A DNA stretch of 5,293 bases from Spirochaetota bacterium (lineage in GTDB: Bacteria > Spirochaetota > UBA4802 > UB4802): the NCBI GenBank assembly GCA_029548025.1, contig JAKPOE010000132.1, positions 1-5,293 on the forward strand. Direction: 5' to 3'. Of this stretch, positions 1-5,293 are shown piece by piece. The position numbers and the translations under genes are program-made. How positions within the stretch are numbered: position 1 is the first letter of the stretch; every line of letters starts with the position of its first letter. The notes beneath the pieces are model-generated. The model did not search any database and was not told the DNA's origin. It saw nothing but the letters and a program-made list of their open reading frames with translations.

Positions 1-45
1 ACTGCTCTGTGCATTCCATGCTGGTGTAACCACTATGCGGTTCAT
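1..45 (-). CDS. Possible 5' fragment of a divergent gene (partial, runs off the left edge)
   Basis: An ATG on the minus strand at 45-43 opens a frame that stays open to the window edge and reads MNRIVVTPAWNAQSS. The hydrophobic-beta start followed by a PAWNA-type turn is protein-like and faintly recalls the first strand of family 2 glycosyltransferases (V-x-P-A-Y/W-N-x). Fifteen residues are far too few to assign a function. The plus-strand frames over the same bases give unnatural Cys/His/Trp-rich peptides, which slightly favours the minus reading. No Shine-Dalgarno sequence precedes the ATG (only GGTG just upstream). If real, the gene diverges from the BASS transporter and shares the 46-130 control region with it. 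It could equally be non-coding. Confidence 0.27.
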   Translation of the reverse strand, partial: MNRIVVTPAWNAQSS

Positions 46-52
46 TACACCA
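22..52. repeat. Inverted repeat / potential hairpin upstream of the BASS gene
   Basis: TGGTGTAA (22-29) is exactly complementary to TTACACCA (45-52), leaving a 15-base loop. An alternative fold pairs TGGTGTAACC (22-31) with GGTT (39-42) plus ACACCA (47-52), with a 7-base loop and positions 43-46 bulged. No T-run follows on either strand, so it is not a standard intrinsic terminator. It could be an operator, or an RNA hairpin at the start of the possible minus-strand gene, whose ATG would fall in the bulge. The repeat is seen directly; its function is inferred. Confidence 0.45.
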
Positions 53-68
53 TGCAATTGTTCTATGC

Positions 69-114
69 TATAAATTATTAAACAGTAACTATCGCCCCAT
101 ACCTTTTTTATAAG
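69..114 (+). promoter_or_regulatory. AT-rich promoter-like segment for the BASS transporter gene
   Basis: Two hexamers match the -10 consensus TATAAT at five of six positions: TATAAA at 69-74 and TATAAG at 109-114. Neither has a convincing -35 partner at the usual 16-18 bp; TAACTA at 86-91 is 17 bp from the second but matches TTGACA poorly. Use of the second would give a leader of about 10 nt. The start codon has only a weak ribosome-binding match, GGAA at 120-123. A promoter is expected here because no co-directional gene lies upstream within the window, but the exact element cannot be fixed. Confidence 0.3.
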
Positions 115-130
115 TAACCGGAACGCATAC

Positions 131-1042
131 ATGACAAACCTAACGCATATCATTGAAAAATATTTTTTAGTATGGATTGTGGTTTTTTCACTATGTGGCT
201 ACCATTTCCCTGCTATATTCAAAGGGCTTGTGGCATATATACCATTGTTTTTAGGCATTATCATGTTTGGGATGGGCATAACACTTGAATTTTCTGATTT
301 TGTACACATAGTAAAAATTCCCGGCGCACTTATTGCGGGAGTGATAGGTCAATTTTTTATCATGCCTCTTGTTGCATACCTGTTGTGCATAGTATTTCAA
401 TTACCTCCTATGCTTGCAATTGGGGTTATACTTGTTGGAACATGCCCCGGCGGCACAGCATCCAATGTTATTACCTACCTGTCAAAAGGCGATGTGGCGC
501 TTTCGGTTGCACTGACAACTACCACCACACTTGTTTCACCGTTAGCTACACCGCTGTTAACCTACCTGTATGCAGGTACATGGATACAGGTGCCGGTTAT
601 ACCCATGCTCGTTTCCATACTGCAGGTCATTATTATACCAATTGTTCTGGGAATAACCATCCGCTATGCGTTCAAAGAAAAAATAAAAACTATTATAACC
701 ATACTCCCCTCTGTTTCGGTTGTGGCGATAGTTACTATTGTAGCGGGTATTACTGCCGGAAATGCTTTAGCCCTGAAAACAGTTGGACTGCTTGTGATAG
801 GCGTTGTTATGGTGCACAATGTACTGGGACTGATTATGGGTTACCTGGCAAGCTGGTTATTTGGTTTTGATGAAAAGACTAGGCGAACCATTGCCATTGA
901 GGTGGGTATGCAAAATTCCGGACTTGCGGTGTCCCTTGCGGTTACCCATTTTGAAGCAATCAGTGCGCTGCCGGGTGCACTATTCAGTATATGGCACAAC
1001 ATTTCGGGCTCGTTCATTGCGTGGTGGTGGAGACGACATTAG
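131..1042 (+). CDS. Sodium-coupled transporter, bile acid:sodium symporter (BASS) family
   Basis: This 303-residue inner-membrane protein is almost entirely hydrophobic and has the usual length of bacterial BASS proteins (about 300 residues, ten helices in two inverted repeats). Diagnostic motifs run in order: GMGITLEFSDF (47-57), Q74 in the third helix, PGGTASN (106-112) followed by a threonine-rich helix (129-133), and EVGMQNSGLA (257-266). By comparison with the crystallised Neisseria homologue ASBT, S111, N112, the 129-133 threonines, E257, Q261 and Q74 correspond to sodium-site residues, so sodium coupling looks intact. The C-terminus, ALPGALFSIWHNISGS then a Trp/Arg tail, is also typical and shows the gene is complete. 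The substrate cannot be read from sequence. Bacterial relatives carry organic anions such as pantoate, ketopantoate or pyruvate-like acids, and bile acid itself is unlikely to be the natural cargo. No neighbour suggests a pathway. The ATG at 131 is the only sensible start; the next Met is at residue 45, beyond the first helix. Confidence 0.9.
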   Translation: MTNLTHIIEKYFLVWIVVFSLCGYHFPAIFKGLVAYIPLFLGIIMFGMGITLEFSDFVHIVKIPGALIAGVIGQFFIMPLVAYLLCIVFQLPPMLAIGVILVGTCPGGTASNVITYLSKGDVALSVALTTTTTLVSPLATPLLTYLYAGTWIQVPVIPMLVSILQVIIIPIVLGITIRYAFKEKIKTIITILPSVSVVAIVTIVAGITAGNALALKTVGLLVIGVVMVHNVLGLIMGYLASWLFGFDEKTRRTIAIEVGMQNSGLAVSLAVTHFEAISALPGALFSIWHNISGSFIAWWWRRH

Positions 1043-1166
1043 ATAAGCAAAATAATATAATAATTGTGAATACATCCACCAAAATATATATAATTTAGTG
1101 AATTAAGAGGAAAACGTCAAGCATAAAAAGTGAGTGCCAAATCGGTAGCAGAACATTATAGAGTAC
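1043..1166. other. Intergenic gap between convergent genes
   Basis: This 124-bp, A-rich spacer separates the 3' ends of the BASS gene (+) and the chemoreceptor gene (-). I looked for GC-rich inverted repeats followed by T-runs in both directions and found none. On the minus strand a run of five T occurs at 1128-1124 but has no stem before it. Short GTGAAT copies and an AT-alternating stretch near 1083-1094 look like chance. A GA-rich AAGAGG at 1104-1109 is not followed by a usable ATG, so there is no small gene here. Confidence 0.6.
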
Positions 1167-2741
1167 TTATTCACCTAATGTTTTCTGCAAATTGTCAACA
1201 TGACCGGTGAGCTCTCCAGAAAGCTGCTTGAAGGTCAAGGATATCTCAGTAAGACTATCGTAAAAATGATGGATCTGTTCAAGCGCTTCCTGAGATTGTG
1301 CAATTGCATTGGAATTTTTTTCCGTAAGTTCAGTGATATATCCGGTGTACTCAAGGGAATTTTCCAGATGGTCAATTACTGTATGTATGTTTTTATCCTG
1401 CGAAGATACCAGTTGTTGAAATTTGATGAAAAATGACCTGTTTGTTTCAAGAAATCCTATTATTTCGGTAAGAGCGCCGGAAGCCTCATCAATCTGCACT
1501 GATGCACTCAAAATTCTTTCCACCGACCGGCCTATTATGCCGCTAATTTCTTTAGCCGACGATTGGCTTTTGTCCGCCAGTTTAGAGATTTCATCGGCAA
1601 CAACGGCAAATCCTCGTCCGTGCTCTCCTGCACGTGCAGACTCGATTGATGCATTGAGGGAAAGCAGGTTAGTCTGGTCTGCTATTTCGTTGATGGTCTG
1701 TGATATTTCCTCAATCATTTTAGATTCGTCACGGAGGCGTTCAATTGTTTTATGGGCTTCCTGAAGTTTGCGGTTACAGTCGTCCGAGAGTTCCTGTATC
1801 TTTTTGGCTTCAGTACTTGCTTCCTTTCCGGTTTCAGCGGCGTTTGACAGGTCTATGCCAAGTCCTCTGGTGAGATCGTTGATTTCGCGATTGTTTTCGA
1901 TTTCCTTAAATGTTGCTTCCCTGAGCACTTGAAATGATTGAATGATGTTTGTGCCGATATCGCGGCTTTTTGCAAAAATAGTAGAATGTTCGTTTATTAT
2001 GTTAGTAATATCGCCTGAAAAATTGTTAATAATCATTGAAGCATTGCGGACGTGCTCTACCACTGTTTTAGCTTCTGCCACAATGCTTTCGGCGCGTTCT
2101 TTTTCAAATTGTATGCGCATACGCTGCTCTTCAATCTGCTGAGATTTTTGCCAGCTTGCATATCGAAGCCTGTCAAGAATATAAATGAAACCGAGTGTGA
2201 AAAGAACAACAACAACCATGTCGTTGAGTGTGTACTTGTCGCGAACGGTTACAAATTCCATCCCCAGTGAAAGCCCTATAACAAAAAACAGCGCAACGGA
2301 AAAGAGAATCTCACCCCACAGTATGAACTTATTCATTGGAGCAACAAGCGGAATCATAAGCACGAAGAAATAACCACCCATGTACACAGTGTCGCCTTTT
2401 GCCAATCCGGTGATGATTCCCGTTGCAGCTTCAAGATAAAGTCCAAGGATTGCTAAAAGAGCCATGCTATACCGCTTAAAAAAATGGAAAAACTGCAAAA
2501 TAAATATGATAAGGGATACTGCTGTTAGTCCGTAACGAAGGAGAGGTATCAGTGGTTGGTCGGGGCAAATCTGGCTGTCGACACCAACATAGCTTAACCA
2601 TGCAATAATGCATACCAGCGATGCAAAAAATATCACCTTGCTGCACTGGTAATTAAGTTCCCCATTGTAGGAAGCGGAAAATTCATCACGATCAAGAAAT
2701 ATGATGTTTTTTATTTTTTGTATTATCGATAGATTACGCAT
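1167..2741 (-). CDS. Methyl-accepting chemotaxis protein with six-span membrane sensor
   Basis: This is a 524-residue chemoreceptor. Six hydrophobic segments are visible at about residues 35-53, 67-86, 92-112, 119-136, 138-160 and 172-189, joined by short loops, so both ends should be cytoplasmic and no large periplasmic ligand domain exists. From about 195 to the end it is a long helical signalling domain. The hairpin tip at about 352-390 has the family signature [20 protein letters not shown], then [19 protein letters not shown], which binds CheA and CheW. I see no HAMP domain between the last span and the coiled coil, and no C-terminal NWETF-type CheR tether. The ligand is unknown; an integral-membrane sensor could respond to membrane state, redox, energy or a hydrophobic compound. 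No che genes lie nearby. The ATG at 2741 is the only start: an in-frame TAA lies about 14 codons upstream with no ATG, GTG or TTG in between. No Shine-Dalgarno sequence precedes it, and promoter-like boxes end 7 nt before the ATG. Confidence 0.93.
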   Translation of the reverse strand: MRNLSIIQKIKNIIFLDRDEFSASYNGELNYQCSKVIFFASLVCIIAWLSYVGVDSQICPDQPLIPLLRYGLTAVSLIIFILQFFHFFKRYSMALLAILGLYLEAATGIITGLAKGDTVYMGGYFFVLMIPLVAPMNKFILWGEILFSVALFFVIGLSLGMEFVTVRDKYTLNDMVVVVLFTLGFIYILDRLRYASWQKSQQIEEQRMRIQFEKERAESIVAEAKTVVEHVRNASMIINNFSGDITNIINEHSTIFAKSRDIGTNIIQSFQVLREATFKEIENNREINDLTRGLGIDLSNAAETGKEASTEAKKIQELSDDCNRKLQEAHKTIERLRDESKMIEEISQTINEIADQTNLLSLNASIESARAGEHGRGFAVVADEISKLADKSQSSAKEISGIIGRSVERILSASVQIDEASGALTEIIGFLETNRSFFIKFQQLVSSQDKNIHTVIDHLENSLEYTGYITELTEKNSNAIAQSQEALEQIHHFYDSLTEISLTFKQLSGELTGHVDNLQKTLGE

Positions 2742-2744
2742 GTT

Positions 2745-2762
2745 ACCATCTATAGTGATGGT
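2745..2762. repeat. Dyad overlapping the chemoreceptor -10 box
   Basis: ACCATC (2745-2750) and GATGGT (2757-2762) form a perfect 6-bp inverted repeat around a 6-bp centre that contains most of the putative -10 box. A regulator bound here would block RNA polymerase directly, so this is a candidate operator. A 6-bp dyad alone is weak evidence. Confidence 0.35.
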
Positions 2763-2776
2763 GGAAGTTTTGTCAA
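2749..2776 (-). promoter_or_regulatory. Sigma-70-type promoter for the chemoreceptor gene
   Basis: On the minus strand a perfect -35 box TTGACA (2776-2771) is followed after 16 bp by TATAGA (2754-2749), which matches TATAAT at four of six positions. The -10 box ends only 7 nt before the ATG at 2741, so transcription would begin at or next to the start codon and give a leaderless mRNA. That agrees with the lack of a Shine-Dalgarno sequence. No flagellar sigma-28 pattern (TAAA-N15-GCCGATAA) is present, although many motility genes use one. The boxes are seen directly; activity and leaderless use are inferred. Confidence 0.5.
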
Positions 2777-2805
2777 ATCTTTAAAAATAGCAATTTACTG
2801 GGTTT

Positions 2806-2828
2806 TGAATCGGATTCACAATTGCAAT
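2806..2828. promoter_or_regulatory. Adjacent palindromes, candidate regulator site upstream of the chemoreceptor promoter
   Basis: TGAATC-G-GATTCA (2806-2818) is a perfect odd palindrome; two further flanking A/T pairs match after one mismatch, spanning 2803-2821. It is followed directly by the perfect 8-bp palindrome ATTGCAAT (2821-2828). Their centres lie about 70-80 bp upstream of the predicted chemoreceptor transcription start, a usual place for an activator site. They are about 215 bp from the serA -10 box, so control of serA is less likely. No known regulator motif is recognised. Confidence 0.35.
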
Positions 2829-3003
2829 CAGAATGAGCAGTTAAATCAAACGATATTAAAAACAGGTAAAATTAAGGAAGTATATTTTCGTGATTTTATT
2901 CTTAAATAAAACAACACCCGGCTTATTGTAATAAATTCCATCAATTGTAAACCTGAACTTCTGTATGGTGCAGAAAAAGGCAGTAAATCCCGTCATGTAG
3001 TGA

Positions 3004-3032
3004 TTGACATTTCATTACTTCTGCTTTAGTAT
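3004..3032 (+). promoter_or_regulatory. Sigma-70-type promoter of serA
   Basis: A perfect -35 box TTGACA (3004-3009) is followed after exactly 17 bp by TAGTAT (3027-3032), four of six to TATAAT. Transcription would start near 3039-3040, leaving a leader of about 24 nt with a strong ribosome-binding site. The TTG of the -35 box happens to be in frame with serA and could be mistaken for a start codon. The 10-bp perfect palindrome AGTATATACT (3028-3037) overlaps the -10 box and could be an operator. Confidence 0.65.
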
Positions 3033-3053
3033 ATACTGCAATGATACCTATAC

Positions 3054-3060
3054 AGGGGGG
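3054..3060 (+). promoter_or_regulatory. Ribosome-binding site fixing the serA start
   Basis: The purine run AGGGGGG ends 3 nt before the ATG at 3064. It is the only strong Shine-Dalgarno-like sequence in the window and decides the start in favour of 3064 over the in-frame TTG at 3004. Confidence 0.75.
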
Positions 3061-3063
3061 TCT

Positions 3064-4647
3064 ATGAGGAAGAAGATACTAATAACCGATGAAATAGCAC
3101 CTGAAGGATTGAAACTTTTACAGAGCAATCCAGATTTTGATATAGTGTATAAACCTGGATTAAAAGCTGATGATTTAAAAAAGGAGATAGCGAATGCACA
3201 GGCTTTAATTATTCGTTCAGCAACGCATGTTACCATGGATATCATCGATGCTGGTGCAAAATTGGAGATAATAGCACGAGCCGGTATAGGTGTGGATAAT
3301 GTTGATGTAGAAAGTGCAACGGCTAAAGGTATTATTGTTACCAATGCACCGGGTGGGAACACCGTTTCAACCGCTGAATTTGCAATTACCCTTATCTGTG
3401 CACTTGCGCGTAATATACCGCAGGCGTATGCTTCAATGAAACAGCAAAAATGGGAAAGACAAAAATATGAAGGGACAGAACTGCGAAGAAAAACCATAGG
3501 GATTATTGGATTGGGACGTGTGGGGTCAGAGCTTGCTAAATTGTGCAAGGGATTGGGCATGAATGTTGTGGGATTTGATCCTTATGTAGCAAAGGAGAAG
3601 CTGACAGCACTGGATATTGATATAGTTGATCTTGATACAATCTGGAAAAAGGCTGATTTCATCAGTGTACACACACCATTTACCGATGAAACAAACAATT
3701 TGATTAATGCAGATGTTATAAAAAAACTTAATCCAGGTGTGTTCATCATTAATTGTGCTCGCGGTGGAATAGTGAACGAGCAGGATTTATATAATGCATT
3801 AAAAGAAAAACGTATTGCTGGAGCTGCGCTTGATGTTTACACACAGGAACCGCCTGACAACCTGCCACCATTCCATGAACTTAACAATGTAATCCTCACA
3901 CCTCATTTAGGAGCTTATACCTATGAAGCCCAGGTTTCAGTAGCAATAGAAGCTGCCCAAACAATTGTTGATTACTTCACCAGGAGTGTTGTGCAAAATA
4001 GTGTAAACTTTGCATCGGTTGATATGAATCAGTACAATTTCATGAAGCCGTTTATTAATTGTATGGAGCGTATGGGCAGATTCCAGGCAATAATGTTAGA
4101 CGGCAAAATCTCTTCTGTACAAATATACTACTGTGGTGAATTTGGTAATTTCAGCAAGGATCCTTTAACGGCAGCTTACCTTAAAGGGTTACTATCGCCC
4201 TTTATTGATAGGCCTTTAAATTATGTTAATGCAACGTTTATTGCAGCAGAGCGTGGCATTAAAGTGCACAGCGGAGAAAGTACCGAAGCGGGTGATTGGG
4301 CGCATCTCATACAGGTGAAAGCAGAAGGAGCATTAAAAAGTGAGCTATGGGGTACGGTGATTGCAAAACAACCATGGGTGGTTAGGTTTGATGAATACCT
4401 CATTGATTTTATTCCGTCAGGCAGAATGCTTGTGATGCACAATAATGATGTCCCCAATGTCATTGGAGTTATTGGAACGTTTCTGGGACAGCACCATATC
4501 AATATTGCAAACCTTCATCTGGCGCGGACGCGGCGTGGCGGTAAGGCACTGGTTATTTTAGAGATAGATGAGGACGTGCCGCAAGATGTGCTGACCATGT
4601 TATCAAGGCTGCCCGAGATATTGGATGTGCGATATGTTGCGGTGTAA
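3064..4647 (+). CDS. serA: D-3-phosphoglycerate dehydrogenase (long form, ACT-regulated)
   Basis: SerA oxidises 3-phosphoglycerate with NAD+ to 3-phosphohydroxypyruvate, the first committed step of serine synthesis in the cytoplasm. The 527-residue product has the full length of the long bacterial form. A split substrate/catalytic domain (1-100 and about 285-315) surrounds an NAD-binding Rossmann domain (about 101-284) with GLGRVG at 149-154 and the acidic D172 that favours NAD. Catalytic residues are R233 (CARGG), E262 (QEPP) and H281 (TPHLG). An intervening allosteric substrate-binding (ASB) domain follows (about 318-450), then a C-terminal ACT domain (about 454-527) where serine normally inhibits. 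Two usually conserved spots differ: the H-L-G-A-S-T motif reads HLGAYT (Y285), and the ACT Pro-Gly turn reads DVPN (N465), although D462 and N480, matching serine-contact positions, remain. The ATG at 3064 is chosen because MRKKILITDE is the normal SerA N-terminus, a strong ribosome-binding site precedes it, and the upstream in-frame TTG belongs to the -35 box. It is followed after 2 bp by a MarC-family gene. Confidence 0.96.
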   Translation: MRKKILITDEIAPEGLKLLQSNPDFDIVYKPGLKADDLKKEIANAQALIIRSATHVTMDIIDAGAKLEIIARAGIGVDNVDVESATAKGIIVTNAPGGNTVSTAEFAITLICALARNIPQAYASMKQQKWERQKYEGTELRRKTIGIIGLGRVGSELAKLCKGLGMNVVGFDPYVAKEKLTALDIDIVDLDTIWKKADFISVHTPFTDETNNLINADVIKKLNPGVFIINCARGGIVNEQDLYNALKEKRIAGAALDVYTQEPPDNLPPFHELNNVILTPHLGAYTYEAQVSVAIEAAQTIVDYFTRSVVQNSVNFASVDMNQYNFMKPFINCMERMGRFQAIMLDGKISSVQIYYCGEFGNFSKDPLTAAYLKGLLSPFIDRPLNYVNATFIAAERGIKVHSGESTEAGDWAHLIQVKAEGALKSELWGTVIAKQPWVVRFDEYLIDFIPSGRMLVMHNNDVPNVIGVIGTFLGQHHINIANLHLARTRRGGKALVILEIDEDVPQDVLTMLSRLPEILDVRYVAV

Positions 4648-4649
4648 CC

Positions 4650-5276
4650 ATGAGTGATGCAAGCTTTATCCCTACAGTTTTTTTTACTTTATTTTTTGTG
4701 GTGGACCCTCTGGGGTTAATTCCAGTTTTTGTTGCTTATCTGGCACCGTATGATGCTGCATACCGTAAGAAAGTCATAATCAAGGCAACGGTAATATCTA
4801 TTGGTGTATCGTTATTTTTCATATTCAGTGCACACGTATTCTTGCGCTTTATAGGTATTACACCCGGTTCATTTATGATAGCCGGGGGAATACTGTTGTT
4901 TGTTATTGCTATGGATATGCTGCTTGCACGTCCTCGCCGCACACAACAGTTTGATGATAAAGAAGAATATAATTTTGATACCGACATTGCCGTTTTTCCG
5001 CTTGCCATTCCTTTTTTATGCGGTCCCGGCAATATTGCGGCTCTTTTGATGTTCAGCTCTCAAGCACAGGGTGACATAGTAAAGCTTGGCATTATTTCAA
5101 TAATTTCTATCGCTACTTTTTTGATAGCGATGCTGGTAATGGCTATCGCTTTACCATTGCAGACACTGCTGGGGCGCACCGGTATCTCGGTAATCAGCAA
5201 GTTGATGGGACTTATCCTGTCGGCTATGGCGGTACAATTTATTTATAACGGGCTGGTACAGATGGGTGTACGATAG
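4650..5276 (+). CDS. MarC/NAAT-family integral membrane protein
   Basis: This 208-residue protein matches the MarC (UPF0056) family in length and motifs: VVDPLGLIPVF (17-27) at the end of helix 1, AGGILLFVIAMDMLL (78-92), DIAVFPLAIPFLCGPGNIA (112-130) and a C-terminal helix ending in LSAMAVQFIYNGL (190-202). Six membrane spans are visible at about 7-29, 44-66, 74-93, 113-137, 143-170 and 182-203. The charged loop at 94-111 is probably exposed. The transporter classification groups this family with SnatA, an archaeal small neutral amino acid transporter; the name MarC reflects the mar locus and is not evidence of drug resistance. The ATG lies 2 bp after the serA stop with only a weak GGTG (4641-4644) as ribosome-binding site, so translation is probably coupled to serA and the two are one operon. 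That setting suggests transport of serine or a related amino acid, which is inference. The gene is complete. The 17 bp left in the window show no terminator. Confidence 0.9.
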   Translation: MSDASFIPTVFFTLFFVVDPLGLIPVFVAYLAPYDAAYRKKVIIKATVISIGVSLFFIFSAHVFLRFIGITPGSFMIAGGILLFVIAMDMLLARPRRTQQFDDKEEYNFDTDIAVFPLAIPFLCGPGNIAALLMFSSQAQGDIVKLGIISIISIATFLIAMLVMAIALPLQTLLGRTGISVISKLMGLILSAMAVQFIYNGLVQMGVR

Positions 5277-5293
5277 TTATTGATATATTGATA

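Larger units (their letters stand above)
2742..3063. other. Divergent control region between the chemoreceptor and serA
   Basis: This 322-bp gene-free region separates two divergent genes. It holds a TTGACA-type promoter at each end, facing outward, and several short palindromes between and over them: ACCATC-N6-GATGGT (2745-2762), TGAATC-G-GATTCA (2806-2818), ATTGCAAT (2821-2828), TTATT-GT-AATAA (2923-2934) and AGTATATACT (3028-3037). ATTGTAA occurs twice 19 bp apart (2925 and 2944). I see no riboswitch-like fold, T-box, small gene or terminator. AT-rich palindromes arise by chance, so only those overlapping promoters deserve weight. Confidence 0.6.

Noticed and set aside
1..81. Tail of an upstream plus-strand gene (frame 1 open to a TAA at 79-81)
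   Set aside because: The peptide is rich in Cys, His, Tyr and Trp and does not look like a real protein end; too short to support.
385..870. 161-codon plus-strand frame inside the BASS gene
   Set aside because: It is a Cys/Tyr/His-rich shadow in another frame of a clearly coding gene.
1200..2373. Several plus-strand frames opposite the chemoreceptor gene
   Set aside because: All lie antisense to conserved coiled-coil or membrane coding sequence and look like shadows.
2742..2800. Flagellar sigma-28 promoter for the chemoreceptor
   Set aside because: TAAAG occurs on the minus strand, but no GCCGATAA-like box follows at the right spacing; TTGACA with TATAGA fits better.
2923..2950. ATTGTAA direct repeats and the TTATT-GT-AATAA palindrome
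   Set aside because: They are short and made almost only of A and T in an AT-rich spacer, so chance is a sufficient explanation.
3004..3063. N-terminal extension of SerA starting at the TTG
   Set aside because: The TTG is the -35 box, the extension (Phe/Tyr/Cys-rich) is unlike any SerA N-terminus, and a strong ribosome-binding site precedes the ATG at 3064.
3048..3560. 170-codon minus-strand frame opposite the start of serA
   Set aside because: It is antisense to a well-recognised enzyme, with no family resemblance and no ribosome-binding site; a composition shadow.
4650..5276. Multiple-antibiotic-resistance function for the MarC-family gene
   Set aside because: The family name comes from its location at the E. 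coli mar locus; sequence and the serA context do not support drug efflux.
5278..5293. TTGATA repeated at the right edge
   Set aside because: Two copies of a 6-mer in AT-rich sequence cut by the window end are not meaningful.

Overview
The window is an ordinary bacterial chromosomal stretch, AT-rich by eye. It holds four intact protein genes and possibly the first codons of a fifth at the left edge. I see no mobile element, CRISPR array, tRNA or rRNA. The methyl-accepting chemotaxis protein has a signalling tip worded like those of spirochaetes ([18 protein letters not shown]), and spirochaetes also use multi-pass membrane sensors of this kind. A member of Spirochaetota is therefore my best guess at the source. 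This rests on recall of family style rather than a search, and confidence is low to moderate (about 0.4).

Layout, left to right. Positions 1-130 hold an inverted repeat, AT-rich promoter-like sequence and perhaps the start of a divergent minus-strand gene that runs off the window. Positions 131-1042 (+) encode a sodium-coupled transporter of the bile acid:sodium symporter (BASS) superfamily. Its 3' end converges with a minus-strand chemoreceptor gene (2741 down to 1167), and the 124 bp between them contain no recognisable intrinsic terminator. Positions 2742-3063 form a divergent control region. It carries a TTGACA promoter facing each way and several short palindromes. Positions 3064-4647 (+) encode D-3-phosphoglycerate dehydrogenase (SerA). 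It is followed after only 2 bp by a MarC/NAAT-family membrane protein (4650-5276), and the window ends 17 bp later.

How the genes may work together. serA and the MarC-family gene look like one operon. SerA commits 3-phosphoglycerate to serine synthesis. The MarC family is grouped with the small neutral amino acid transporter SnatA, so the partner could move serine, glycine or alanine across the membrane; this is inference. The chemoreceptor and the BASS transporter show no functional link to the operon beyond proximity. The chemoreceptor has six predicted membrane spans, no sizeable periplasmic domain and no visible HAMP domain. Its promoter-like elements lie so close to its ATG that a leaderless mRNA is plausible.

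Nothing here amounts to a clear new biological system. The points most worth a second look are the serA-marC coupling, the chemoreceptor's unusual sensor and possible leaderless start, and substitutions in otherwise conserved SerA motifs.
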